A stretch of 64,000 nucleotides of DNA from Symsagittifera roscoffensis (GCF_963678635.1 NC_087068.1:59768872-59832871), one strand, 5' to 3'. Shown: positions 33,889 through 45,176, counted from the stretch's first letter. Translations and numbers: made by a program. The notes: generated by a model not told the origin, from the sequence alone.

Positions 33889-35990
33889 GCAAATGTGTTC
33901 TTGAGTAGGAGGGTAAGGCTGAAAGCAAAGGAAGCGGCAATAGTAAGCCTGCGGATGAAAAATTATAATGAACTAAGTGACAACAATAAAAAAGTATGCA
34001 TTGTCCCGAATCCAAACAGTCAAAGTGCTGCTATTTTAGGAAGATCCTTCTCGATAACAAAGAGTGGCCTCTGCGTCATGTATTGTTGAATACTCTTGAT
34101 ATACCTATCACAATCTAGAGGGGAAGGAAATTGGCATACGCTCTTCCTGTAAAAACTCGATATGAAATGACTGAAAATGTAAAAGAAAATGATGTTCTTG
34201 ATTGCCCAAATCATTGGGATAAGATTTGTATCTTGAGAAGATTGAAGAAAATAAAACATTCGTCAGGTCGTGTGAAATCGCATAAGTCAGAGACAGACGA
34301 TGGACTTTCGAGCTGTTCGAATTTTCCGGAAAGACCAACACTAGAGGAATTAGAAGCGGATAAAACAGTTTTACCAGAGATAGAGCAATTGAGGGGTAAG
34401 GTGACGGACGAACAACTTGAAGTCATCAAGGACGTACTAGATCGAAAAGAGGACGTTTTTTCGAAACATAGGGCAGACATTGGATGTTGTAACTTTTCTG
34501 AGCATGTAATTGAGCTTGAGGAGTAGGCGGTACCACATAGGGAGGGGGCGAGGCGTATGACACCTAACAAATCAGATGCACGTAGAAAAGAAACAGAATT
34601 CCTAGCAGAGTATGATATGATAGAACCATCCAAATCACCGTAGGCTAGTGGAGTAGCGATGGCTAAGAAGAAAGGTGACCAAGTAAGGTTTTGTTGGGAC
34701 TTTCGATATCTGAGCTCCGTCACGGTGAAGGGTGCCTATTCCATACCTAGGATGGATCAGAGCCTCTCAAAATTAGGGGATGCAAAATATTTTACAACTT
34801 TTGATTTAGGATCGGCTTTTTGGCCGGTCTAACTGAGGAAGCAGGACAGGGACAAAACAGGCTTTGCTTGCGAACTGGAGCTGTTTCAATGGAAAAGGAT
34901 GCTCTTTGGCCTTTGCACTGCCACGGCTACGCCTCAACGATTGATGGCACACGCATTGACAAGTGTAACAAAGAAATATGGCAACCTGGTGATGGGCTAC
35001 GTGGACGACGTGGTAATAGCGACACCCACTCTAGAGGACCACATCGAGCGACTAGATGAGGTGTTCGTTTGCATGAAAAGAGCAGGACTGGAATGCAAGC
35101 CATCGAACTGCGAGACACTCAAGGACTCAAATAAACACATGGGGAGGATGGTGGATAAACATGGCATCAGAACAGACCCAAACGCAGTAGAAGCGGCGCT
35201 TACTTGGAAATCGCCGAAAGCGGAGCATCAACTGATGAGCTTCTTTCCGAACAAAGTGTACCCGATGCAACAACTCATGAGGCACAAAGGCAAGAAATTC
35301 ACGTGGAACAACGCAGCGGAAGAGTCATTCCAGAGGATAAAGAAGGAGTTGTGTGAAGCACCTGTGCTGGGTATGTCAACGGAAAAAGGGATGTACGTGC
35401 TGGATACGAATGCGTCGGTGGTAGCGATCTCGGGCATACTCCATCCAGAGCAGGAATGGAGTGGGAAGATAGTCTTGAGACCGATAGCATACAGGAGCAA
35501 AATTTTGAGGGATACAGAAATGAGATACGGCGCACCCAAGGCAGAAATGTTTGCGGTTATCAACTTTGTAGAGAAATACAGGGCGTACCTAGGTAGCGAT
35601 CCATTCAAGTTACGGGTCGACAATAGAGCACTCAGCTGGTTGAAAACGTACTCAATGGATCAGAGCTACATTGTGAGATGAATAGTTTGCTTGGATGGCT
35701 ACATTATGATCATTGAACACAGAACAAGGGACAAACATCAAAATGCCGATAGCTTGAGTAAGAAGACGGAATTATACGAAAGACAGGAACAAAGGGAGGC
35801 GTACAAGCCAGAAATCAAAGATGGTTTCTCTTTTATGGACAAAGAAACGTACGACAGCCTTCCACTCACGAGGTGGCCCGACAAGTCAGCTAAACCAATA
35901 GAGGATCACCCCGAATTGCCAGACGAATGTCCTGAGAGAGCAATCTTGAAGAAAAAAAAAGTGATGCCAATGGAAGTAATGCTCAAGTAA
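33889..35990 (+). pseudogene. pol: Reverse transcriptase and RNase H, gypsy-type copy 2
   Basis: More complete than copy 1. QVRFCWDFRYLSSV is present, then DLGSAFWPV with TAA at the same place as copy 1, and a 260-codon frame 34899-35681 with GYVDDVVIATPTL, VLDTNASVVAISGIL and FKLRVDNRALSWLK. A TGA follows SYIVR at 35679, again shared with copy 1. The RT-RNase H connector is deleted as in copy 1 (QLMSFF joins NKVYPM). Confidence 0.85.
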
Positions 35991-35999
35991 AAAATAGTG

Positions 36000-36921
36000 A
36001 GGGAAACATTAAGGCAAAAGTCTACGATCTCAATCAATTAGAGGCGGGAAGTGCGAAGATAGGTGAGGACTTGAGGGGATTTTTTGAGAATCTAGCAGAC
36101 GATAGACCCGTTGTCCGGAACAATGGTAAAGTCGAACCAAAAGTCTCAATACTGAGAAGAGACGAGGCAGTGTATGGCGAGGACTCGTTGAAAGAAAAGC
36201 AACATGATGACAAGGATGTCGCGCAGTCACTAGTAGAGAAGATCCCGGAAGAGAGACTAAGGCGGACCATGGTTCCAAAGAAGAAAGTGACATTTAGGGA
36301 GGAAGCCGAACACCTTGGATTGGGTCAAGAGTCCGGAGAGTGGCCCATATCAGAAGAAGATGCTGAAGAAGAGAAATTGTCCGGGGAGTCCGATGAATGG
36401 GATGAAGACTCAGAGAAGAGCAGCAATGAAAAGGATAGTCTATGCATGATATTGGCAGAACAGAAAATGAGGCACCGCGACAGGGAACTACAAACTGACC
36501 CTTCCGCAGGAACGTACAGTTTGGATCAGCAAGAGGTGCAGTATCAAGGAAACCGTTCAGGGAGCTATCGTGCAATTCAAATGTCAGAACAAACCTGGTG
36601 CCTGATGATTACAGGAAAGTCTTGAGAAGGATAGTTTGCGTCAAACTGAAAGACGACATCTACAGTCCCGGAGAAATGAATGGTCAGATAATGGCATTGA
36701 AGGAACACGTCAAGGCGAGATACAGACTGTCAGATCTGATACGAGCCCAGAAGAATGACAAGATGACGAGCAACCTCTCCAAGTGGATCCAGACAGGAGT
36801 CAAAGAGAAAGGGGATCTGGAGGAAGACAGTTACAAGATCTTGAGACAGTTCTACAAGGATAGAATAGATTTACTCTATCACACAGCTGATGGTGTGTTA
36901 GCCTGTAGAAGAAAAGATTAG
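36000..36921 (+). pseudogene. Acidic linker and pre-integrase region, gypsy-type copy 2
   Basis: Two overlapping open frames (36071-36625 and 36598-36921). The first is highly acidic (SEEDAEEEKLSGESDE), with no recognised fold. The second has DYRKVLRRIVCVKLK, VKARYRLSDLIRAQ and DLLYHTADGVLACRRK, the segment preceding the integrase zinc domain. Between RNase H and integrase such linkers are usually short, so this one is long. Confidence 0.65.
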
Positions 36922-36963
36922 TAGAAGATACTACACAAGCATAACCTCATCATACTACCACAG

Positions 36964-37834
36964 TTGTACCAGACGGAAGTGTTCTTCAGATCGCACGACC
37001 AAATGGGACATCAGGGGATAGACAAGGTGCAACAAAGAATACTCCACAGGTTTGATTGCCCAGGGTTAAGAAAGGCTTGCGAGAGGTGGGTGAACTCATG
37101 CCTCGCGTGTTTACAAGTCTCTGTGTGTTTAAAGATCCAAGAAAGATGAAGTTCCCACTCAACTCTGTAGAGAGCTCGGAGTTTAACGAAGTCGTGCAGA
37201 TAGACCATCAGAAGGTCTGCATGACAGACTTGGGATCTAATCAAATACTGGTCATATTAGACCACTCCACGAAGTTGGCAAAAGCTGTGCCATGTCAAAC
37301 GGCCTCAGCGGAAGAGACTTGTGACCATTTGATATCACGATATGGTTGTCCGATAACATTCCAGTCGGACAACGGGAAAGCCTTCGTTGGGACCTAACAA
37401 AATAGTTGATTAGGAGATCGCACATTGCTCACTCAACTAATTACCACCCTCAGACTAACGGACTAGTTGCGAGACCAAACAGAATGCTGGTGAACATGCT
37501 CAGGGTGTATTGCTCGAGATACATGACACACTGGGATAGATATCTGCCGCAAGTGGTAGGGGCGTATAACAGCACGCAACACTCGACAACAGGAATCAGC
37601 CCCTTCATGATGTTGACAGGCACGGAAAGAGCCATGCCCCTAACATTGTTTTACCCAGAATACGAAGGGAAAATGACGTCGCCTCGAGCTTATGTGAAAG
37701 AAGCGGTAAAGAGACAACAGGAACTAAACGAGCTCTGCAGGAGGAACACGGCGCAAGCACAAATGAGACAGCGGAAGAAATACGATGAGAAGATACTTCA
37801 AACAAAACCGTATGCAGTGGGCCAATACGTCTGA
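36964..37834 (+). pseudogene. int: Integrase, gypsy-type copy 2
   Basis: The zinc domain is intact in layout (H and H in FRSHDQMGHQG, C-x2-C in CERWVNSCLACLQ), then a frame change. Core Asp residues lie in VVQIDHQ and FQSDNGKAFVG, the Glu in NGLVARPNRML. The TAA after VGT and the following stops are the same as in copy 1. It ends at GQYV directly before LTR-like block C. Confidence 0.8.
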
Positions 37835-37835
37835 G

Positions 37836-38891
37836 TGTTATTTTTTCCAATAAGACCGACCGTTTTGATCAAATCAGCAACTTTATACAGGTGCCCGAGT
37901 GTGGGGGGTTGTTAAGGGTTTTCAGATAGCTTGCAAGTTCAGCGAACCATTAGGAGACTTGACTGGAACAGGTGACCAAACAAGTGGGAAAGTGGTTCTC
38001 AGGAAGCGGACCCGAGAAGTGCTGGAGACGCCAAGGAGACATCCAGCATGGACAAAAACAAACAGAGAAGGGCACACAGGGGTGTTCTGTTTGGTCAATC
38101 GACGGACCACTGGGATACTTGACTGGAAGAGGAGACCAGCCAAGTGGGAAAGTGGTGCCGGAGAAAGGTGCTGGTAACGCCAATGATACAACCAGCACCG
38201 AATCAGAACAAACAGAAAAGGGCACGCAGGGTTGTTCTGTTTGGTCAATCGTGTATCGTTAAAATCCACATTACTTTATAGGAAATAAGTATAAAATTGG
38301 ATAAGCGGATACCCACTGTTTTGAGGATACGTTTTTACTTGAACAGAGCATGGAAACAAGTTCTACGGGTTTCTCTGAACAGGTTTAGCACCCATCGCGC
38401 TTAAGCTAATTTTCGGTTTAAAAGGGGGGTTTAATAGGGGGGCTGGTTAAGTTAGAGGTTAGCGGTTGCAAATTGTAAGAAGGGGGCACATAATATAGTA
38501 ACTATACAATCGATATCGTCGATTTAGTTACATTAGTAGAACCAGAAACTGGAAAGATTCATCTCTAGACCCAGAACAAGAAATGCAACACGAGGATATC
38601 CAAATTTAAGATCCAAATAAGGTAGGTAGCCTGGTCGGATCGGGTGAGGGGATCGGATATTGACAGTTTTTGAAACCCGAAGGGAGAATACCCCATAAGA
38701 TCGTTAGTAGGGGTGAGGTAAACGCGTGAAAATCAGGTACCAGACATATTTTTTTACGAAAGGACGACATTGGTCACCTATGAGTTTTAGGTGCGTTGAT
38801 CTTTCTGTTTTTTTATCATTCTTCTCACTTAAAATTTTACGTTTTTGGAACTAAATTTATCGGTTTTTGACGAATATGTGATCACAAGACA
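37836..38891 (+). repeat. LTR-like block, copy C
   Basis: Starts TGTTATTTTTTCC like copy B. TATAAAA is at 38290-38296 and it ends ACAAGACA at 38891. It is very close to copy B up to about 38640 and then diverges faster. What follows is not leader but a post-integrase coding region, so the right junction is a rearrangement or an insertion boundary. Confidence 0.75.
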
Positions 38892-39923
38892 AGGAGTGGC
38901 AATCGCAAACGGACAGGCATGACGTACAATAGATACGGGGATGACTTGACTAGATACAGCCTGATGAACTAAGCGAAGAGTTACTGAGTGTGGGCGAACT
39001 GGTAACCGACAATGAATGGCAAATCATTCACGACAACGAACACTACCAAAAGGAAGACTACTCCACACCAGAACAAGAAACAGATCTGGAGCAGAGCGAG
39101 GCAGAAAGGAGAAAAAACACGAACTTGAGGATACTGGAGTGGATGCGAGATGTCAAGAGCGAAGTAGATGAAGAGCAAAGCATCCAGCAGGTTGACGTGT
39201 CAGCCGAAAAACACAAGACAACGAAAGATCCCCTCTTCGGCGGGACTGCAACCGACAGGCCGCTCGAAATACCACCAGATAATTTAGACCCAGCATCATC
39301 GACGGGGACGTCGATAAATATTTTTGTCCGGGAAAAGGGGGTAGGAATTACCCACACCGAAAGTTTGATGAAAAAGAAACTCAGAGAAGTGAGAGAGACC
39401 AGTGGGTTGGAACTGGATCAGGAGGAGGCTGAGCCCGACATAGGACGAAAATTCAAAACAAAATTTGAAATACCCAATGAATACTCTGAGAACATCCTGA
39501 TCACGGATAGCGACTTAATTCTGTCAGACAGGACTAGCGCGATCTGTATAACGGTGGACATGAGCTTCAAATCAAGACTAGAGGCCGACTTCAAAAGAGA
39601 ATATCAGAACGTGGAGTTTCCATCTAGACAGAGACCGGGGTTGGGAGGAATGGTTGCGCTTCCCCCATCAGTTTCTCAACTTCCGGGTAAATACTTGTGC
39701 TTTCTGGCAACGAGGATCAATGAAAGGAGCACGATAGACCCTGAGCACGTAATGTTGGCACTAACGTGGTAGAAAGAGGGATAATGGAGGTCTCGATGCC
39801 AGTTTATGACCCGAACAGGGGCAAGTTAAGCCCACGGGATTATACGCTATCCTACACGTGATCTTCGCAGAAACGGAAATAATGGTACATCTACACAAGA
39901 AATATTACTTGAGTATCGCCTGA
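38892..39923 (+). pseudogene. Post-integrase ORF with possible macrodomain-like C-terminus
   Basis: The main open frame is 38990-39772. It is acidic at first (EWQIIHDNEHY, TPEQETDLEQSEAERRK), then has KGVGITHTESLMKKKLREV, then VALPPSVSQLPGKYLCFLATR. After a TAG at 39770 other frames continue with MPVYDPNRGKLSPRD and LYAILHVIFAETEIMVHLH, ending at TGA 39921. The strand/helix pattern reminds me of macrodomain-like segments found after integrase in some animal gypsy elements. That assignment is from memory and needs testing. Confidence 0.5.
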
Positions 39924-40469
39924 GTTTTGGGGGGTAAATGGGGGCTCGAGTTGGGTTCAAGGGAGTCTCAAGTTAGGTATAATGGGGCGCGAAGCAGGTA
40001 AATAGATTTTTACGCAATTGGCATGACAATTGAATTTTGGAGAGTTGACGGTGCTAAAACATGATATGAGTCTGCATGCTCTTAAATTTTCCAATTGAAT
40101 TGTTTTAGTGAAATAGAAGAAGGGATAATGTTTTAAACACAATAATTTCTGGGGGGTTTAGGTTAGGAGCAGAACATCCTAGTCTGAAAATGGATTTTAT
40201 TTTCAGATTGATTTGTAAAATTGAGTTGACGACCTAGCCGCACTCAGTTGAGAAAAAAGAAGGTCTTGAACAAGTTCACGATCAGCAGCATTTGAAGGGA
40301 GACAGGTCTCAAGTTGGTTGGTAAGGTAGTTCTCAAGTTGGTTGACAAAGTAGTTCTCAAGTTGGTTGACAAGGCAGTTCTCAAGTTGATTGACAAAGTA
40401 GTTCTCAAATTGGTTGACAAGGTAGTTCTCAAGTTGGTTGACACGTGAGATCATCTGGAGATTGTGACA
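39924..40469. other. Untranslated region with polypurine tract candidate
   Basis: GGGGGGTAAATGGGGGCTCGAG near 39931-39950 looks like a polypurine tract, placed where a 3' LTR would begin. The downstream sequence does not match the LTR-like blocks. A 24-bp minisatellite lies at 40307-40445. Confidence 0.45.
40307..40445. repeat. 24-bp minisatellite
   Basis: Nearly six copies of a unit close to GTTCTCAAGTTGG plus TTGACAAGGTA. Its period is a multiple of three, so it gives a spurious minus-strand frame with an eight-residue repeat (NQLENYLV). Confidence 0.85.
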
Positions 40470-41290
40470 ATGGCAGATCGCTTTTAGAGATCTATGCCTG
40501 CATCGCTCAAGAGACCTACGCTCGATGAACTATACAAACGCTTGAGGGATCTGGACTACACCCAAATCGATGAGAGGATGGCGGTGATGCTGAAAGCCAT
40601 CCTGCAGTTAGATGCGCAGGGTGAATGCAGGGAGTCAGCGACAGAGGCTGTTTTGATGCTTGGCTACACGACAGATTGGATATCCAATCAAGAGCAGACC
40701 AGATGGTTGTCCTGGAATGTGGATGGAGGCGTGAGGAGATGCGACTTGGCGGAAATCCTGGCTTGAGCAAAAACACGGAATATGGCGCGGGAGAGTTCCC
40801 ACTACCAAGCAGACCACCGGTAAGATCTGCGGGCCAGTCCACAAGTAAGCCACCGTCTATGATACGGTGACAACAGACGGAGGAAGCATTTTCAGACCTC
40901 AGTAAACTGGAGAGGGAACTGGAGAGGGCGCAGAGGGAGAGAGACAAAGCGGACCTTGACCGGGATGGTACGAAGCTCGAGACGGACCAGGTGAACCTGG
41001 AAAGAGATCAAGCGATCCTCGAGAGGGATCAGGCAAGGCGTGATCTTAATATGATTAGGGCAGAGTACCAACAAGAGCAGAAGGTACGCGAGAACGAGGC
41101 GAACTGTGAACAGTTGAAGTCGGAAATTGAAAAGATCCAGCGGGGACAACGAGAATTCGCGAAACAAAAGCAAAAGGGAACCAGGAACACAGAACGAGCA
41201 GCTGCAGGGTCAAGGCAAGAGTCGTGGATGGAGGTGGATGAAGTTCCTAAGTCCAGTGGACGATTCAACATGGACGGACGAGCGGCTTAG
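40470..41290 (+). pseudogene. Polyprotein segment 1: N-terminal domain and long coiled coil
   Basis: ATG at 40470 opens a frame with a TAG at 40485, resuming at 40494 with RPTLDELYKRLRDLDYTQI and CRESATEAVLMLGYTTDW. After a frame change near 40715 it continues, through a TGA at 40868, into KLERELERAQRERDKADLD and further heptad-rich sequence to about 41130 (LERDQARRDLNMIRAEYQ). I do not recognise the N-terminal domain. A coiled coil suggests oligomerisation. It is colinear with the SGNH segments that follow. Confidence 0.6.
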
Positions 41291-41314
41291 GAGCACATCA
41301 ACGAGGGACTGGAA

Positions 41315-42250
41315 TTGTGGATACCACCCGAGCCGGTGACCTCCGTGCGTGGCTTGGAGGCGAAACCAGTACGCCCACTGATGGAGGTAACACTGCCAGG
41401 ATACACCTCGAGTTCAACCTCGGGCAGCAGCCAAACTAGCGGGAGTTCATCACGTCCCAAGGAACTACACGATAGGTTACAGTTGGGAACCCGTTACGAC
41501 TCAATATTACGCACAGCCGAGAATACCAGAGGGTGCGGTCCACTTACTCATAGGGGAAGCCTGATACGAGTGCTGACTCGGATCCAGTCGCATTGGCAGA
41601 CTGGAGTCTTGAGCTTTTCTGGAGCTGCAACACCTCAGATGTTGGCATCACTTGAGATGTTGGACATGGTGAAGATGTATACGGTGACTCTGATGATGGG
41701 AACCAATGACGTGTCCAGAGGTGACTCGAGGAAGGTAATGAGGCTACATGAGAAGATGAGCTGCATTCTTGAGGAGTTGAGGTTTCAGATGGATCCTGCT
41801 ATACCCACGATTTGCACCATCCCTTATAACATGAAGGCCGATCAGCATGCGATGGAAATGAATGAGAAGGTGCGCAATATCAACGAAATAATCAGGCAAA
41901 TACAGCAGAGGAGCGTGCTCCCCGTTAGATTGTTGGATGTGGCACACATGATGGAGCGATCCTTCACGTATGATGCGTTTTCGGATGGCATTCATTTTGA
42001 CAGGCCTAAAGCTGTGGAATGGCTGAATGGCGTCTTCCAGAGACACATAAAAACGCTAGAAGCGGACTTGCTGCAATTGGCCCAGTTCACCTTCGGTCCA
42101 ACCCCGGTGCCCTCTTTCTTTGCCACGAGATCCCTGTCCAATCGCCTGGGAATGAGAGTCGATTCGAGAGACAGATCAAGGAGCAGCCGGACCAGACTAC
42201 CGGGGTCCACACAGATGGAGGCCGAAGAAGCAGAATTGTCCACGCCCTAA
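41315..42250 (+). CDS. Polyprotein segment 2: SGNH hydrolase-like domain 1
   Basis: Open for 311 codons. A Ser/Pro-rich linker comes first, then the SGNH-like fold. THRGSLIRVL may be block I, SGAATPQML is block II, MMGTNDVSRG is block III with Asn, and DAFSDGIHFDRPKAVEWLN is block V with Asp and His. The Asp of the GDSL box is not present, but the candidate Ser is. The tail is Arg/Ser-rich. The function would be an esterase or an inactive binding fold. Its presence in a retroelement-like polyprotein recalls the LINE1 esterase, but the sequence is very different. Confidence 0.65.
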   Translation: MWIPPEPVTSVRGLEAKPVRPLMEVTLPGYTSSSTSGSSQTSGSSSRPKELHDRLQLGTRYDSILRTAENTRGCGPLTHRGSLIRVLTRIQSHWQTGVLSFSGAATPQMLASLEMLDMVKMYTVTLMMGTNDVSRGDSRKVMRLHEKMSCILEELRFQMDPAIPTICTIPYNMKADQHAMEMNEKVRNINEIIRQIQQRSVLPVRLLDVAHMMERSFTYDAFSDGIHFDRPKAVEWLNGVFQRHIKTLEADLLQLAQFTFGPTPVPSFFATRSLSNRLGMRVDSRDRSRSSRTRLPGSTQMEAEEAELSTP

Positions 42251-42780
42251 AGTTCGGTGGTATCCTCAGTAGTGGTGGATAAAAAGAGAGTGGAAATACC
42301 GACAGAGACGAGCCGGGCACGAATCTAGAGAGGATAAAGAAATAGGATCTGGAAGATCTGGAATGCAGACAGGAGTTGGCGGAGACCCTGGGGCTCAAGC
42401 ACGTGTCAGATGAGGACTTGAGTCGACACCATAGTGTGAATTGGTTGAAAACCCACGAAGCACACTTCTCGAGAGCGAGGATGATGGAGACGGCAGATCT
42501 GACCTGGATTCCTCTGAAATCAAATAGGGGACCGATCAACTATAGGCCACTCAAGCTGTTGGGAAGTCCAGGGCTCATAGTGGAGCGCCCCAAACATCGA
42601 ACAAGCATAGCAATGATCAGGTTGGCTACTCCTGCGCAGCTGAGAGTGGTGGACAAGTTACTGGAACCGAAAGATATGGGACTCCCAGACGCTGCCTACG
42701 ACGGCGGAAAATTAGCAAACGGTTCAAGGTACGGAAAACCCTGTGGAAACGCACAGTTGGCCAAGACATTGGCGGTCTAA
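42251..42780 (+). pseudogene. Polyprotein segment 3: linker between the two SGNH-like domains
   Basis: The open frame 42376-42780 reads ETLGLKHVSDEDLSRHHSVNW, HEAHFSRARMMETADLTW, INYRPLKLLGSPGL and RLATPAQLRVVDKLLEP. It ends in a TAA after AQLAKTLAV. The next segment continues in the same frame, so the TAA is probably a late point mutation. No known fold is recognised. Confidence 0.55.
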
Positions 42781-44091
42781 GATCAATCGGATTCAGGGGC
42801 CGCAAGAGTAATAATCGTGGTGGGCTCTGATTTCAAGGGGATGTCTCCGAAGCTGTTTTGGCCGGAAACCCTAGTATACCTGCTGCCTGATGCAGATATG
42901 AACCAGATGCTGACTCTGGTGGTGTCAATCAAGTCAGAAATGCCTTGTGAACCGGAGCTGCTGCTGTATGCTGGAATGAATGATCACTTGCATGCGGCGG
43001 GGCTTCTGGAGCATCTGAAAAAAGATGCACCGACGCCCAAGAAGGTCTGGGAAGCTATCCAGACATTGTTTGCGGCAATGATTGAGGTGCAAGAGAATGT
43101 GACCTCTCGATTCGGAGCCAAGACAAAGGTAGTGTTTTTATCTTCCCCGGGGTACGCGAGCATGCCGCCTGCGCTGTTATTTGTATACGCTATCTTGATC
43201 CTCATAGCGGAGGGGAACGCGTGGTGGGTGTTGATGGCAGGCCACAATCGAGATCTGGAACCCACGAACTTGAGACTTCTGAAGTCGGAATTGGCAGTGG
43301 CATGGGCGGACGTATCTCATGCCTTGCGGGGATTCTACGAGTTCGCAGACATCCTCATTGTGTTGGACGAGTTCCTGTTACTTGAGATTTCGAATTTCGA
43401 ACGACACTTGAAGTTTACTCCGGAGATAAGGGATGATCATCCAATAATAAGCCACTTAACAGCCAGCCTATGGTTTCGAGGTATAGACCTGACGATCACA
43501 AGCTCCACCAGCAAAACGAGGGGACCAAGCAATCAAAGGAGAAACGTGGCTGCGGCCGAGAAACAATTGAAAGCGATGGCATACCGTCTGACACAAGAGA
43601 GAGGCAGGTGGCCGTTCATGACCCCAAGTCTCGAGAATGCTACGGACAAGACGTGGGAGAATGCTCCACCTCTCGTCAATCAGATATGGGAATTTCTTGA
43701 GGGGCAGCTGGAAATGATAAAGAGTAGAGTGATGACGGTGGGTAGATTCGTCACAATGGCAAACGAAGTCACCATCGGAGGATTTCGGAGGGAGCATACC
43801 AAATATGAGCTGAGAACCAGGAAATATCCCGAAATCTTCAGATTCTTGAGTCCATGTTGGGAGAAGAAGTGCATGGCTAAAGTATTCTATTCGAAGGACA
43901 CCATATTCGAAGCCTTCGTGCAAGAGCTGATGAATATGCCCATAAACCTCTGGCTGGCCCTGTACTTGGTTTATCCCAGATACCTGTTTCACATGGGTCC
44001 AGCATACATGTTCAGCAGAGGAGTGGAGACACTTCGAATTGACGGGTACCTGACACTAGTGCTCTTGACTCATGGCGATACCTACTCTTAA
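42781..44091 (+). pseudogene. Polyprotein segment 4: second SGNH-like domain and long helical region
   Basis: In frame after the TAA it reads VIIVVGSDFKGMSPKLFWPE (block I-like GSD), LPDADMNQML (block II-like), LLYAGMNDHLHAAG (block III, Asn-Asp) and RDDHPIISHLTASLWF (possible block V with Asp-x-His). From about 43250 a long helical region follows (WADVSHALRGFYEFADIL, EKQLKAMAYRLTQERGRWPF, NMPINLWLALYLVYPRY). 424 codons are open from 42817. Two SGNH-like folds in one chain is unusual. Activity cannot be judged. Confidence 0.6.
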
Positions 44092-45176
44092 AAGTGCACT
44101 GCCGGACTGAAGACGTTGCTGGTGGAGTATCTTCTGATGCAAAACCGACACTTGACTGGCGAAGAAAGGAATCCCAAGACGAGAGATGAATGGAGGGAGG
44201 CGAATGTGGTATCCCTCTACTAACTGATCTGTGCTTGGCCAAGAGGTCTGACCCATTGGGAGTGATCAGAGGGCTTGGCGAGGTCGTAACCTGTATCTAC
44301 GGGCTAGCGGTGACGTATGCCTTTCCGGATCCTCTCGTGGCGGCATATCGCAATTCAGTGGTGCACGTGAGCCTGATAAGTGTACTAGATGGGACGGCGT
44401 TGAATTGCTACCGACAAGAGGTGCTGAGGGCACGAATGAGTGACACAGTGCTCTTCGCGAAGGTAAAGGATCCCCAGTTAGTGGTGTTTAATTTCCGGGG
44501 GCAGCTACAATGCAGAATGGGGGGGGGGGAGCGTGATGGTCCCAATGAAACTTACCCCAAGTTCTGCAATTTGAATCCTTTGACGGCAGACAGGAGAGAA
44601 ATCTTGAGAATCCCGGCGTGGAAGGGGAGCTTTGAGCTGGTGAAGAGGGAGCTAGAAATGACACTAGAGAAAGAAATTTTGCCCACCGTCCTTCTGGTGG
44701 TCCACTGGTGGTCCCATCCCTGTACGCCAGATCAGCGGTGGAGAAACAGCAGGGGGGGGGGGTTCACCGATGGCTGGGATGCCTTGTTCATCCGATATAC
44801 AGCAGGAGTTTACTTCCACACTTGTGACATCAAGATAAACTCTTGGACCACGCAAGCAAAGAAGATGAGAGGCTCAATGCCTCCAAAGTTCGAAGTTCGG
44901 GATATCTTGAGAACGCTCGATCAAGCTGATCTGGAGAACAAGCTGCCGGTTTGGGACGATGGAAGAATGATCGTAGAGGAGGGACATATCGCTCTAAAAG
45001 ACGAGATGAAGTTCGCCACGAGAAAGTACCGGGCGCCCTACGGACTGGAGCAAATAGAAATGAAGCAAGAAGAGAAAGAGCTGGACGCAGCGGGCTCCTT
45101 CTACGTAGCCCTGAGCGAATATAAGAAGCTGGACCGGCGACCCCTCACCTCTGTCAGTGGGGACCCCGGGAGATAG
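44092..45176 (+). pseudogene. Polyprotein segment 5: conserved-looking region of unknown function
   Basis: After the stop at 44091 the chain continues one frame over (GLKTLLVEYLLMQNRHLTG) and then in 44190-45176 (LLTDLCLAKRSDPLGVIRGL, TYAFPDPLVAAYR, LPTVLLVVHWWSHPC, FTDGWDALFIRYTAGVYFH). Two 11-G runs at about 44519 and 44752 interrupt it. I recognise no catalytic motif. The even mix of hydrophobic and charged residues indicates a real former coding region. Confidence 0.55.

Noticed and set aside
18814-38891. One intact LTR element from block A to block C with target-site duplication
   Set aside because: Bases flanking A (CCTATAC) and C (AAGGAGT) do not match, there is a third block between them, and both internal regions are broken.
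40203-40454. Minus-strand ORF with an eight-residue repeat (NQLENYLV)
   Set aside because: It is produced by the 24-bp minisatellite and has no independent support.
38955-43935. Hammerhead ribozyme cores (CTGATGA near 38961 and 43908) and Penelope-type ribozyme in element A
   Set aside because: No GAAA box at the right distance and no flanking stems. I found no CTGANGA on either strand of element A.
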